A DNA stretch of 64,000 bases from Saprospiraceae bacterium (GTDB lineage: Bacteria; Bacteroidota; Bacteroidia; Chitinophagales; Saprospiraceae): contig JAEUUO010000038.1 of the NCBI GenBank assembly GCA_016787575.1, positions 1 to 64,000 of the forward strand. The letters run 5' to 3'. This document shows, one piece after another, positions 1 through 10,493 of the stretch. The notes beneath the pieces were generated by a model. It searched no databases. It was not told where the DNA came from and saw only the letters and a list, made by a program, of their open reading frames with translations. Each line of letters begins with the position of its first letter. Positions within the stretch are counted from its first letter, which is position 1. The position numbers and the translations under genes are program-made.

Positions 1-73
1 TGCTTATCCCTTCTAGGCTACGATTTACAACCTCAAGCTTGAATTGCCTGTCATAACTTCTTCTGATTTTCAT
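1..73 (-). CDS. IS3-family transposase OrfA, N-terminal fragment
   Basis: The first 24 codons, starting ATG at 73, read MKIRRSYDRQFKLEVV, then NRSLEGIS, before the window ends. This pattern (basic start, Y-D-x-x-F-K-x-E-V-V, then a short helix) is characteristic of the helix-turn-helix transposase family Transposase_8 (OrfA of IS3-type elements), which binds the element ends. The reading frame stays open to position 1. The gene is cut by the window edge, so I cannot say whether the element is intact or whether orfB and its frameshift signal are present. Confidence 0.6.
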   Translation of the reverse strand, partial: MKIRRSYDRQFKLEVVNRSLEGIS

Positions 74-138
74 AATTATAAAAATACTGGTTTATGACCA
101 AAGACTTAACTTATTGTCCGGCTTTTTGAGTAGGTCCA
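1..138 (-). mobile_element. Edge of an IS3-family insertion sequence (truncated by the window)
   Basis: The minus strand begins a transposase OrfA reading frame at 73. About 65 bases upstream lies a sequence starting TGGACCTACTC and containing AAAAAGCCGGACA, which resembles the terminal inverted repeats of IS3-family elements (typically TG..., with an A-run followed by GGACA). I place the outer end at about 138. Only one end is present, so the element's length, orfB, the other repeat and any target duplication cannot be judged. Just outside the edge (about 145-178) is a short imperfect tandem repeat of TTACTACAnACTTCC type, possibly unrelated. The boundary is inferred from resemblance, not from a matched second repeat. 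Confidence 0.55.
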
Positions 139-178
139 ACCTGCCTTACTACAAACTTCCTTACTACAGACTTCCCTT

Positions 179-3100
179 CTACAACACTACCAATTTTCTT
201 GTAATTAATCTATTATTTTGAACAATCTGAACAAAATAAGTTCCGGATTCTAAATTCTTAAGTGGCCAATTGAATGCTTGTCCGGATTGCGTTGGTATAA
301 AATTTTCAGTAACCAATAACTTTCCTTCAAGATTTCGGATGCTGAGTTGTATCGGATTTAATTGAAGGGACTGAACGTAAATATCAATGGCACCATGACT
401 TGGGTTGGGTGAAATACTAAACATACCGGAGAACTCTGTTTCGTTTGTTTTTACCGGACCATTTAAAACAAAATCGTACTGGAATGCACCACCAAAATCT
501 GGATTAAAACTTTTAATAGGAATAACCGTATTGTTTACTTTGCGCATGATACGTGCAGAACCTGTTCCATAAGTTGGAAAATACCAGAAATTTAATCCAT
601 CGTTGGAAAGGTCCGATACATACAGGGTATAACAACCGGGAGGCAATAACAATTCATCGCGATAAGTAGTTACAGGAGCCATTCCAGACCGTTCAATAAC
701 AATTTGTCCTTGACTGTTTACAATTTTATATGCATTGTCTTGCGGGATGTTATTGGTTTTGAATTCAAAAATAATGGAGCCATTGTATCGATCCACCGGT
801 TTGAAAGGAACCCGTTTCAAATTATTAGAAGCATCCTCATCCGATTGCCCATTCACTTCTAAGATAGAAGCTTCAAATAAAAAAATACTGTCCGGACCTG
901 GATTCCAAAAATCACTTTGGACAACTGGCAACTCGATGCGTTGCTCAGTTAACGAATTCAATATACCGGTCCATGTATAGATTTCTTTTATGCGATTTTT
1001 AATTCCGTATTCAATTTTTATTGAACGAATTTCATCCGACCCAGAATTGCGAATTGACACGGTAGGTAAATTGCAAGATGGGTTTAATCGATCGAATTCA
1101 ACCCGATTGGATACGGGTCTGACAATTTCTTCCAGAGATGCATCCAGTTTATGATTTAAGGGCCCATAAGCAACCAGTTGGCTGGACACCAAATAATTTG
1201 CCTGATCCAATTGAGGAGGCTCTAAACCATAATCTACATTGATTTCTTGTCCACTGGTTACCAAGTTGCTGATATCAAAATGGAAGGCTTCCGTAGGAGC
1301 ACCCGGACACCATCCTGCGCGATCAAAAATCCATGTTCCACCCTGAGGATAGATCGGATTGAATCCACATTCCTTCCACACTGTAAATGGAAATTTTTTA
1401 TTGGAAGTGCCGTTAACCGATACAAAATGAGCTCTGGGAGTAAATTCTCCATTTTGCTCATGGCCGGTAATTGAAAATCTCAATTTGAAATTTTTTGCTG
1501 TCGGATGCAATCGCAATTTGCGCTCTTCAAATCGTTTGTTACTTAAGATCTCGGAAAAATAGCCCCGTTGAAAAGGCCAGACATTCGAAATATCCAGAAC
1601 ATTCCGCTCGGGCATTCCTTTGATAAATAAAAACTTTATGTCAATTTCTTCCTGGTTTTCTCCACCCAATTCCATCGACAACAAACGTTTTCCTTTTAAA
1701 ACTGGAGTGAAATCCGTTACATCAAACTGAAAGGTTTTTCCTTCTTTTCCAAGATCTAAATTGTTGCCATAAGGAGTAACTAATGAAAGCAATTCAAATT
1801 TTCCCGGAGTGCGCAAATAATATTTTAAATTTTGGATATCAATCAAATCTTCAGGATCAATAAAAGTGGTTTCGGAGGCTTCTCCGCTTTCCAAATAAAT
1901 TTTGTCTTCTCCTGCAGCATATAAATAAAATGTAGAATCCAGAATCAAATTGTTGTTGACTACTTTGTATTGTCTTACAGTTCTGGGACCATTTGGAATG
2001 GAATCTAAAACCGGAATGTCAGTTACCAACTGAGTCGCATAAACCCCTTGAACAAAACGTAGATTGGGGCGCATGGATGATGTATTAAAATTCATCAGCA
2101 ATTGATGTCCTCTTTCAGGGTTTCTGTTTAATGATAGTGGAAGGATAGCATGTTGTGGATTTGGAGCCACATCCGTTAATTGCGATCCACTTAATTCTTG
2201 TAATGGATAATAAAATATCAAATTTGCATAATCAGGATGCGATGGATCAATGGTTTTATTTTTCCATTGATTGATTTGAATGGAATCCAAGGCTTTATTC
2301 CATATGGATAATTCACGCATGCGTCCGTTGTATGGAATCCCATTGTTAGAAGCATCGCCAATCGTCAACGAGCTCATTTGAATTGAATTTAATTTTGCCA
2401 ATCCAACATGCCACAACGATCCATTTTTATAAATTTTCATTTCACCTGTTACCGCATTTTTTGTAAAAGCCCAATGATTCCATTGTCCCTCGTAATCTGA
2501 AACAGCAGCAGCTTTTTCAATACGATCGTAACCACCATTTTTAAATCCACAATCAAAATAAATACTTCCATTACTCCAGGGAAGGTGGATGTTGAATGAC
2601 CGCTGGTTGTTTGCATTGACCCCTTCTAAAACACTGTTGTTATTAGGCAGTATAGGTGTTGCTCCATAAAGCCAAAACGCTACACTTATTTCATTGGAAA
2701 CTGCACTCAATTTACCTCCTTCAATTTTACTGTTTAAGCCATCCCATACCAAGGATCGTTCTACTTTATCTGCATAGATCGCTTGTTGATTGGATCCAAG
2801 ATCATGTGCCATAAATTGAGGTGCTGACAACGCTTCAAAATTGGTATAACTTAAGTCAACTAAAATGGAGGAATTTCCATCCCAGTTGAAAGCGTTGTAA
2901 AATTGAAAATGCTGCAAGCCTGTTGAATTAAAATCCGTATTTTTAAAATATACTTCCGAAAGACTTTCATTGTCCGGATATGCTAAGGAAGTTGATTTTG
3001 TATGTTTGAGTCGGAGGCGAAAATTATTTAATTTGTTTCCTGCAGCCACTACAAATAAATCCAGTCCGGTAATTTTACCTGCCTTCATTCCACTCGTTAG

Positions 3101-3601
3101 CAATTCAGAAGCAGTAATGAGATATTGCGCACGGTACAATCCATTGTTGGAACTAATCGGCAATGCAAGATTTCCATTTCCAATGGTAAATTTTTGCTCG
3201 GAAACGATCCCACCGAAACTCACATTTTTTTGAAATGATTTATAGTAGGTATATGTTGGAATGGTAGTATAGTAAAATTGCAATCCATTAAATCCTGAAA
3301 TCACATAATTTCCAATAGTAGCTAAACTGCTATCTTGTTTGGTGCTATCAGTGATAAAGGTATTGCAACTGTAATCCCACTCATAGCAACCAACACTTCC
3401 AACTCCTACTCGCGCACCATGACAACGCATGTTGTACTGCATGATTATTTTGCGATAAGATTGTGTCGGATCATCCGGAAATTGAAACAATCCCCGTCTG
3501 GAAGTGCTGTCCCATGTAAAGGTTTGCACTGTAATGGTATCCTGTGCAGTTATTACATTCAATGATAAAAACAAACAAAAGATGCTGAGTAGGCTTTTCA
3601 T
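179..3601 (-). CDS. T9SS-secreted peptide-N-glycosidase F-like protein with inserted LamG-like domain
   Basis: A secreted 1140-residue protein. It has a signal peptide (residues 1-20, ending ITAQ), then a segment resembling the first PNGase F domain with CYEWDYSC; Asp76 there aligns with the catalytic Asp of PNGase F (CDEWD). A LamG/concanavalin-like region follows at about 285-450. The second PNGase F-like half is at about 690-830, with GEFTPRAHF (Glu719, in the place of the second catalytic acid) and the family signature NPIYPQGG...DRAGWCPG. The C-terminal about 80 residues (SISPNPSHG ... GTYFVQIV) form a type A T9SS sorting domain. The family removes N-linked glycans from glycoproteins; activity here is inferred by eye from conserved residues. 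It is far larger than PNGase F (about 314 residues mature). It lies downstream of groL but is separated by a terminator, so it is probably transcribed on its own. Confidence 0.8.
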   Translation of the reverse strand: MKSLLSIFCLFLSLNVITAQDTITVQTFTWDSTSRRGLFQFPDDPTQSYRKIIMQYNMRCHGARVGVGSVGCYEWDYSCNTFITDSTKQDSSLATIGNYVISGFNGLQFYYTTIPTYTYYKSFQKNVSFGGIVSEQKFTIGNGNLALPISSNNGLYRAQYLITASELLTSGMKAGKITGLDLFVVAAGNKLNNFRLRLKHTKSTSLAYPDNESLSEVYFKNTDFNSTGLQHFQFYNAFNWDGNSSILVDLSYTNFEALSAPQFMAHDLGSNQQAIYADKVERSLVWDGLNSKIEGGKLSAVSNEISVAFWLYGATPILPNNNSVLEGVNANNQRSFNIHLPWSNGSIYFDCGFKNGGYDRIEKAAAVSDYEGQWNHWAFTKNAVTGEMKIYKNGSLWHVGLAKLNSIQMSSLTIGDASNNGIPYNGRMRELSIWNKALDSIQINQWKNKTIDPSHPDYANLIFYYPLQELSGSQLTDVAPNPQHAILPLSLNRNPERGHQLLMNFNTSSMRPNLRFVQGVYATQLVTDIPVLDSIPNGPRTVRQYKVVNNNLILDSTFYLYAAGEDKIYLESGEASETTFIDPEDLIDIQNLKYYLRTPGKFELLSLVTPYGNNLDLGKEGKTFQFDVTDFTPVLKGKRLLSMELGGENQEEIDIKFLFIKGMPERNVLDISNVWPFQRGYFSEILSNKRFEERKLRLHPTAKNFKLRFSITGHEQNGEFTPRAHFVSVNGTSNKKFPFTVWKECGFNPIYPQGGTWIFDRAGWCPGAPTEAFHFDISNLVTSGQEINVDYGLEPPQLDQANYLVSSQLVAYGPLNHKLDASLEEIVRPVSNRVEFDRLNPSCNLPTVSIRNSGSDEIRSIKIEYGIKNRIKEIYTWTGILNSLTEQRIELPVVQSDFWNPGPDSIFLFEASILEVNGQSDEDASNNLKRVPFKPVDRYNGSIIFEFKTNNIPQDNAYKIVNSQGQIVIERSGMAPVTTYRDELLLPPGCYTLYVSDLSNDGLNFWYFPTYGTGSARIMRKVNNTVIPIKSFNPDFGGAFQYDFVLNGPVKTNETEFSGMFSISPNPSHGAIDIYVQSLQLNPIQLSIRNLEGKLLVTENFIPTQSGQAFNWPLKNLESGTYFVQIVQNNRLITRKLVVL

Positions 3602-3841
3602 GTGTAAGATTGTATCCGTAAAATTAATGCATTCTTAGGATATTGAGCTATCAAGCTGTTAGACTATTAGTCTATTAGGTTGTTAGGTACTTAAGTTTAA
3701 TTTCAGCAAGGATTGAATTTTTACAATGACAAACAAAATAATACAATCGAATTATTACTTTTCAGGATTGTAGGAATGCAGCTTTACAGAATTGTAGCAC
3801 TGTAGTTTTGTAGAATTGTAGAATTGTAGAATTGTAGAATT
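3602..3841. repeat. Intergenic low-complexity repeats (TTAGACTATTAG-type and GTAGAATT tandem)
   Basis: Between the PNGase F-like gene and the groL terminator there is no convincing gene. At about 3652-3690 lies a run built from GCTGTTAGACTATTAG followed by TCTATTAGGTTGTTAG, which recurs at 37496-37625. At about 3775-3841 the words AATTGTAG and GTAGAATT repeat, ending in four nearly perfect 8-bp copies. These look like simple or short interspersed repeats rather than genes. A 76-codon minus-strand frame that runs across them into the 3' end of groL is treated as spurious. Confidence 0.6.
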
Positions 3842-3874
3842 AAAAAAGTCCTGCTTATTGGGCAGGACTTTTTT
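3842..3874 (-). terminator. Rho-independent terminator of groSL
   Basis: A perfect 13-bp inverted repeat (AAAAAAGTCCTGC / GCAGGACTTTTTT) around a 7-base loop, about 25 bases past the groL stop. The A-run and T-run flanks make it usable in both directions. It ends the groS-groL transcript and insulates the T9SS gene downstream. Confidence 0.85.
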
Positions 3875-3900
3875 CAGTAGTCTATAGTTTAAAACGGTTC

Positions 3901-5550
<1,650 letters not shown>

Positions 5551-5571
5551 TTATATATAATGAATAATTGA

Positions 5572-5835
5572 TTAGATAATTACAAGAATGTCATCTTCAC
5601 GCATGATCAAATAATCATTTCCTTTGTATTGAAATTCCTGTCCGGCATATTTGCCATACAATACTACATCACCTTTGTGTACAGTCATCATGTTGCCATC
5701 CTTACCAGGGCCAACAGCGATTACTTCGCCACGAAGCGGTTTTTCTTTAGCAGTGTCCGGGATAATAATCCCCCCTTTTGTTTTTTCTTCAGCGGGAGCC
5801 GGTTTGATTACGACTCTGTCGTTGATTGGTTTCAT
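5572..5835 (-). CDS. groS: Co-chaperonin GroES
   Basis: The 87-residue heptameric lid of the GroEL chamber. The start [19 protein letters not shown], the mobile-loop glycine-rich stretch [16 protein letters not shown], and the ending DDILVII are canonical. It is the first gene of groS-groL. The ATG is preceded by AT-rich sequence without a Shine-Dalgarno, as is usual in Bacteroidota. Confidence 0.98.
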   Translation of the reverse strand: MKPINDRVVIKPAPAEEKTKGGIIIPDTAKEKPLRGEVIAVGPGKDGNMMTVHKGDVVLYGKYAGQEFQYKGNDYLIMREDDILVII

Positions 5836-6195
5836 ATAAATTTAATTTTATTAAGTGAATTAAAAATTGCGAATTACACTACAGCCATATCATAGATTAT
5901 GCCATCCCAATAAAAAACCGGTTTTGGCAGGGTTTTATGTCATTTTCAACAATTTTCAAACAAATTCTGCCAATTTCAGGGACAAATTGACATGATTTAA
6001 TCAAAATGAAAGGTGTTTTTGATCAATTTTTGTCAAAAATGTAAAAATCGGTGGTTTTTTGTCAAAAAACAATGTTTTGGGGAAATTTTGGATGTATGCT
6101 TTTGATTTTCAAATTGTTACATGAGTTGATTGAATAAGTGGACCAAGGCTTGAATCACATGAATTGGGACCGATAGCAGAGTGAGTTTTGGATTA
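5836..6195 (-). promoter_or_regulatory. groSL upstream region with clustered TGNCA words
   Basis: A 360-bp gene-free stretch upstream of groS. Six copies of the self-complementary word TGNCA lie at 5925, 5938, 5968, 5988, 6031 and 6060 (TGGCA, TGTCA, TGCCA, TGACA, TGTCA, TGTCA), mostly beside A/T runs. By chance about one would be expected. I see no CIRCE (TTAGCACTC-N9-GAGTGCTAA) and no convincing TAnnTTTG box on the minus strand. The cluster may be a heat-shock regulatory element, but that is inference from position only. Confidence 0.35.
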
Positions 6196-6235
6196 AAACA
6201 ACAAAGCCAGAGATTCATCCCTGGCCTTGTTGTTT
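6196..6235 (-). terminator. Rho-independent terminator after glutamine synthetase
   Basis: An inverted repeat AAACAACAAaGCCAG / CTGGCCTTGTTGTTT with one mismatch and a 10-base loop, about 30 bases beyond the glutamine synthetase stop. On the minus strand the second arm ends in TTGTTGTTTT, giving a moderate U-rich tail. Confidence 0.7.
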
Positions 6236-6264
6236 CTGAAATTGTTTTTTTTGATTACATGTCC

Positions 6265-8457
6265 TTATCTGTTGAACAGGATTTCTCTGTATTTTGGTAA
6301 GGGCCAGTAAGAATCCTCTACAATTAATTCGAGGCTATCTACGTGATCGCGAATTTCGAGAAAGATCGGTTTAACGTGATCGCAGAAGTAAATTGCTTTG
6401 GAGCGACTTGAATTTTGGTGTTCTGCTTTTTCTCTTTGAACACGCATTTTTTCAATCCCTTCATAAGTTGCATTGATGTGCGCCGAAATGGATTCTGCCA
6501 ACAGTTCCTGCGTCGCACAGGCTCCTTTACTTAAGCCAGCATCTTTACTTGCTTTGATATTTAAGAGTACTTCTGTTTGATAGCGAATGCATGCAGGAAG
6601 AATTTGATTTAATGCCAGTTCTTCTATCAAGCTGGATTCGATTTCAACTTTTTTAATGTATTTTTCTAAATAGATTTCGTGACGTGCTTCCTGTTCTTTG
6701 TCGTTTAGGATTTTCATGTCTTTAAAAATCTTAGTTGCTTTAGGGGTGGTAAATGCATCCAAAGCAGTTGGTGTTGTTTTTATATTGGGCAAACCACGTT
6801 TAGCTGCTTCTTTGGCCCAAGCCTCGCTGTAATTATCACCTTCAAATAAAATGTTTTTAGAGGATTTTATACATTCCCGAAGTTCTTTAAGAATGGCGGA
6901 ATCTTTTTTCTCTCCATCTGCAATGTGTTTATCTACTTTCTCTTTAAAATCATTCAGCTGATTTGCCACAATCATATTGAGGATCATCATCGGATCCGCG
7001 CAATTTGCTGTAGATCCAACTGCTCGGAATTCAAATTTATTTCCTGTAAATGCAAATGGGGATGTTCTGTTTCGATCTGTATTGTCCATCATTACATCCG
7101 GAATCATTTTATGAATGTCGAGTTTTAATTCATTTTCTTCTTCCTCCTTTAAATCATTGTCCACACGCATTTCAATGGCATCCAACACTTTCGTAAGATA
7201 ATCTCCTATAAATACAGAAATAATAGCTGGAGGTGCTTCGTTTGCGCCTAAACGGTAGTCATTGCTTTCAGCTGCTATGCTGGCTCGCAATAAATCAGCG
7301 TGGTCGTGTACGGCTTTAATGGTATTTATAAAGAAAGTTAGGAATTGTAAATTGTTACGCGGTGTTTTACCAGGTCCTAAGAGATTGGTACCAGTATCTG
7401 TACTCATAGACCAGTTGTTGTGTTTACCTGATCCATTGATGCCAGCAAATGGTTTTTCATGCAACAAAACAATTAGATTGTGTCTGCGGGCAACCCGATC
7501 CATCAAATCCATCAACAATTGGTTGTGATCAACAGCGATATTGGCCACTTCAAACATGGGTGCGCATTCAAACTGGCTTGGAGCTACTTCATTGTGGCGG
7601 GTGCGCAATGGAATTCCTAATTTATGGCATTCCCGTTCGAGATCCACCATAAAAGCATATACCCTCTCCGGAATGGCCCCAAAATAGTGGTCTTCCAATT
7701 GCTGACCTTTTGCAGGTCCGCGACCGAAGACAGTCCGACCACTGGACATTAAATCCGGACGTGCATAATACATCGCTTTGTCAATTACAAAATACTCTTG
7801 TTCCCAACCAAGGGTTGCGGTTACTTTATTTACAAAACGGTCGAAATAGCGAGCTACACCAGTAGCGGCTTTGTCCAATGCTTCTACAGAACGCAACAGA
7901 GGAGCTTTGTGGTCCAGGGCTTCACCGGTATAAGAAATAAATACAGTTGGTATGCAGAGTGTTTTGGAACCCGCAATATCCATAATAAAAGCAGGAGACA
8001 TAGGATCCCAAGCAGTATATCCTCGAGCTTCAAAAGTTGCTCGCAATCCACCACTTGGAAATGACGATGCATCTGGTTCTTGTTGGACCAAAGCATCCCC
8101 ATCGAATTTCTCCAAAGCTGAACCTGAGCCGCTGAGTGTAAAGAATGAGTCGTGTTTTTCGGCTGTACTGCCAGTTAATGGCTGGAACCAGTGACTGTAA
8201 TGGGTCGTTCCTTGTTCCATCGCCCAAGCCTTTAAAGCAGCTGCAATCTGGTCTGCTAGTTCGCGGGATATTTTTTGTCCGTTGTTGATGGTGTGGGAAT
8301 AAGCTTTATAGGCATCGTTGGATAAATAGCTGCGAAGCTTGTTGTCTGTAAACACATTTTCACCATAGTAACTGGATATTTTAGCATTGTCCCGTTCTTT
8401 TGGAGTTTTGGGTCTGGATAAAAACAGACTCAGTGCGGTACTGCGGTTGGTAGGCAT
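6265..8457 (-). CDS. glnN: Glutamine synthetase type III (GSIII)
   Basis: ATP-dependent ligation of ammonium to glutamate, the main nitrogen-assimilation step. The protein has the GSIII length (730 residues) and signature AGINGSGKHNNWSMS, with ATP/glutamate-binding blocks such as NEVAPSQFE and RTSPFAFTGNKFEFRAVGS. I chose the ATG giving MPTNRSTAL because it restores the family length. A frame 30 codons longer exists but would translate straight through a perfect hairpin in the leader and encodes an unrelated hydrophobic stretch. The gene stands alone, with a terminator downstream. GSIII is the common form in Bacteroidota; the symbol follows usage for this class. Confidence 0.95.
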   Translation of the reverse strand: MPTNRSTALSLFLSRPKTPKERDNAKISSYYGENVFTDNKLRSYLSNDAYKAYSHTINNGQKISRELADQIAAALKAWAMEQGTTHYSHWFQPLTGSTAEKHDSFFTLSGSGSALEKFDGDALVQQEPDASSFPSGGLRATFEARGYTAWDPMSPAFIMDIAGSKTLCIPTVFISYTGEALDHKAPLLRSVEALDKAATGVARYFDRFVNKVTATLGWEQEYFVIDKAMYYARPDLMSSGRTVFGRGPAKGQQLEDHYFGAIPERVYAFMVDLERECHKLGIPLRTRHNEVAPSQFECAPMFEVANIAVDHNQLLMDLMDRVARRHNLIVLLHEKPFAGINGSGKHNNWSMSTDTGTNLLGPGKTPRNNLQFLTFFINTIKAVHDHADLLRASIAAESNDYRLGANEAPPAIISVFIGDYLTKVLDAIEMRVDNDLKEEEENELKLDIHKMIPDVMMDNTDRNRTSPFAFTGNKFEFRAVGSTANCADPMMILNMIVANQLNDFKEKVDKHIADGEKKDSAILKELRECIKSSKNILFEGDNYSEAWAKEAAKRGLPNIKTTPTALDAFTTPKATKIFKDMKILNDKEQEARHEIYLEKYIKKVEIESSLIEELALNQILPACIRYQTEVLLNIKASKDAGLSKGACATQELLAESISAHINATYEGIEKMRVQREKAEHQNSSRSKAIYFCDHVKPIFLEIRDHVDSLELIVEDSYWPLPKYREILFNR

Positions 8458-8488
8458 GGGTTTGATTTTTTTGTTGAAAAATAAAAGT

Positions 8489-8519
8489 AAGCTCAAAATT
8501 ATTGAATTATTTTGAGCTT
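8489..8519 (-). promoter_or_regulatory. Leader hairpin of glutamine synthetase (possible attenuator)
   Basis: A perfect 11-bp inverted repeat (AAGCTCAAAAT / ATTTTGAGCTT) with a 9-base spacer, 32 bases before the chosen ATG. On the minus strand it is followed by ACTTTTATTTTT, so it resembles an intrinsic terminator placed in the 5' leader. It could act in attenuation or RNA stability, or be an operator. Function is inferred. Confidence 0.45.
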
Positions 8520-9009
8520 TTCGTACCCAATCAAGCATTTTTAACAATAAAATGTGAAATATTCTTTCAAAAATTACATTTTCACATGATTTTTATTAAA
8601 AAATATAATATTTATTTAATTTTGATATATTGGTGTTACTTCCATTTGATTTGGAGAACGAATGGTTTGAAGACTCTGAAGTATCCTATTCTGCTTTTTT
8701 AAAAAGAGACCCAATTTCAATAGTTGAAATTTAATAAAGGACAAAAAAGAAATTGGCACAGGGAATTGAAGATTTTATCGGCTTATAGGATTAAAGCTTG
8801 TATGAACTTTTAAAACAACAAGCATCATTTATCACTTATTTTGAACTTGTTAATCTTAATATTCAGCCCATTTCCCTGTAATCTTTGGGTGCTTTGTTTA
8901 AAAATTGAAAATCCATTATAAATACAATAGTGGTATTTTGATAGATAAATTGGCGCAGGTTTGAAACATGAAAAAGATTTCAAGGACGTCGTAGCGTTTA
9001 AGTCCAATT
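8520..9009. other. Gene-free stretch upstream of glutamine synthetase
   Basis: AT-rich DNA between two minus-strand genes. The only structure I see is a perfect 8-bp palindrome with a 3-base spacer (AATTTCAA-TAG-TTGAAATT) at 8713-8731. A 60-codon minus-strand frame at 8825-9007 has no recognisable features and I regard it as spurious. Confidence 0.5.
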
Positions 9010-10284
9010 TTATTTGTCTAAATACATCCCTCGTATTCTTTTTGTTTCACTAAGAATCTGCCCGAAATGATCTTGATATTTACCAGCTTGTAGTTCACTA
9101 TCAAAAATTGTAGCGATTTTTTTTACAAGAAGATGATATTTCAACGAATCCTCGACATAAAGATTCTTACTGAAGCTCAATGTTTGTTCATCTTCTTTAA
9201 AGCGGATGTCTAGTTTGATGTTATCATTTTCAAGATCCAGACAATGACCTGTGTATTCATTGGTTTCATCTCGTACAATGCTTGCTTTACTCCAGCCGAG
9301 TTGGTTTAAAACAAAATCCAAAAAGACCGGCAACATGCCGGGTTTCACAGGATATAAGGTATAATAATTATCGTCTGAATTGTAACGCCCGGTCCAATAG
9401 GGTGGTTTTTGATTTTGAATCAATTCCAATTGATATGTGCCATTGATTTGATTCCATTTAAAAAATCGATTAAACCATTGCAAATTTGCTTCGCTAATAT
9501 TGATCAAACGGGTTGCGGTATTATCAAATTTAACGACGTATCCCGTATCGTTTACAAAATCATAAACTACCAATGCATTTTCAGAATCCGGTAAATCTTC
9601 ATCTTGGGCATTCCAGGATTGAAAAGCTGCTAAAAATACAATGCTCTTTTGATCCGGAGCAAAAGCAAGAGCTCCGTGCGGAACCGGAAAAGAATAATTG
9701 TCAATTGCCTCATTATTCTCATGAAATCCCCATTTTTGAAACGTATGAATATCAAGAATAGTTTGTTCGCCAATCATTAAATAACGGCCGCCTTCCAGAC
9801 GATTCAATTGATCCAAATTTATTGTGTCATTTTTAGAATATACTTCATGATATTGCCCAGGCTGGCCTTGTTCGCTATCTAAAAATTGTAATGAAGCAAA
9901 ATCGTGAGATTGCTTCAATAATGGCTCTACTATTGGATTACCCTCATCTATATAAATTAAATACAGGTTTTGACTGCCTGCTATCAAAGTGGGTTGTTTG
10001 GCCTCAGCTACTATATAAACATTCCATAAATAAGGTAAACCCGTATTGTTCTGCAATCCGCTTGAAAACTCAATGGGCTTACCTTGATATAAAATAGAAT
10101 ATGCTACATGCGTGCGATTAACCATGCCATAATTTATATCGATCTGACGACCCGAACTTACTTTAGCGCGGATTATAAAAGGTCCATAGGAAATATCCTT
10201 TACAAAGTTTCTTAGAGATTTTCTGCCATTAAACCAGTAAATACCTGCGATGAGAATGATACCAATCAGGATTGCTATTTTCAT
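9010..10284 (-). CDS. Membrane-anchored protein of unknown function
   Basis: I do not recognise this 424-residue protein. It opens with a single hydrophobic anchor (MKIAILIGIILIAGIYWF) followed by basic residues, which suggests an N-terminal signal-anchor with the bulk outside the cytoplasm. The rest is soluble, rich in aromatic and acidic residues, with beta-rich stretches such as HGALAFAPDQKSIVFLAA that resemble a propeller-type blade, though I cannot count repeats. No catalytic motif is evident. It stands alone between glutamine synthetase and an oppositely oriented membrane gene set. Confidence 0.7.
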   Translation of the reverse strand: MKIAILIGIILIAGIYWFNGRKSLRNFVKDISYGPFIIRAKVSSGRQIDINYGMVNRTHVAYSILYQGKPIEFSSGLQNNTGLPYLWNVYIVAEAKQPTLIAGSQNLYLIYIDEGNPIVEPLLKQSHDFASLQFLDSEQGQPGQYHEVYSKNDTINLDQLNRLEGGRYLMIGEQTILDIHTFQKWGFHENNEAIDNYSFPVPHGALAFAPDQKSIVFLAAFQSWNAQDEDLPDSENALVVYDFVNDTGYVVKFDNTATRLINISEANLQWFNRFFKWNQINGTYQLELIQNQKPPYWTGRYNSDDNYYTLYPVKPGMLPVFLDFVLNQLGWSKASIVRDETNEYTGHCLDLENDNIKLDIRFKEDEQTLSFSKNLYVEDSLKYHLLVKKIATIFDSELQAGKYQDHFGQILSETKRIRGMYLDK

Positions 10285-10493
10285 GATTTAAATTATAATA
10301 GCAAAAGAACAAAAAATATCAATGAATTCTTCACAATTCCAATCTTTTCAAAATATGGCTTCCAAATAAATAATCAGCGACCACTCTAAAAGGGAAATAT
10401 TCCAAATAAAATACGCTATGAAATTATTTTTATTAGAAATACACAATTATTTGTAAAAATTGCGTTTACTTTGCATTACAAAGTACTTTTAAA

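Noticed and set aside
5836..6195. CIRCE operator upstream of groSL
   Set aside because: No TTAGCACTC-N9-GAGTGCTAA or close variant is present.
8458..8547. N-terminal extension of glutamine synthetase by 30 codons
   Set aside because: It reads through a perfect hairpin, encodes an unrelated hydrophobic stretch, and makes the protein longer than the family.
8825..9007. 60-codon minus-strand frame
   Set aside because: Low-complexity, no family resemblance, in an intergenic region with ordinary AT-rich sequence.
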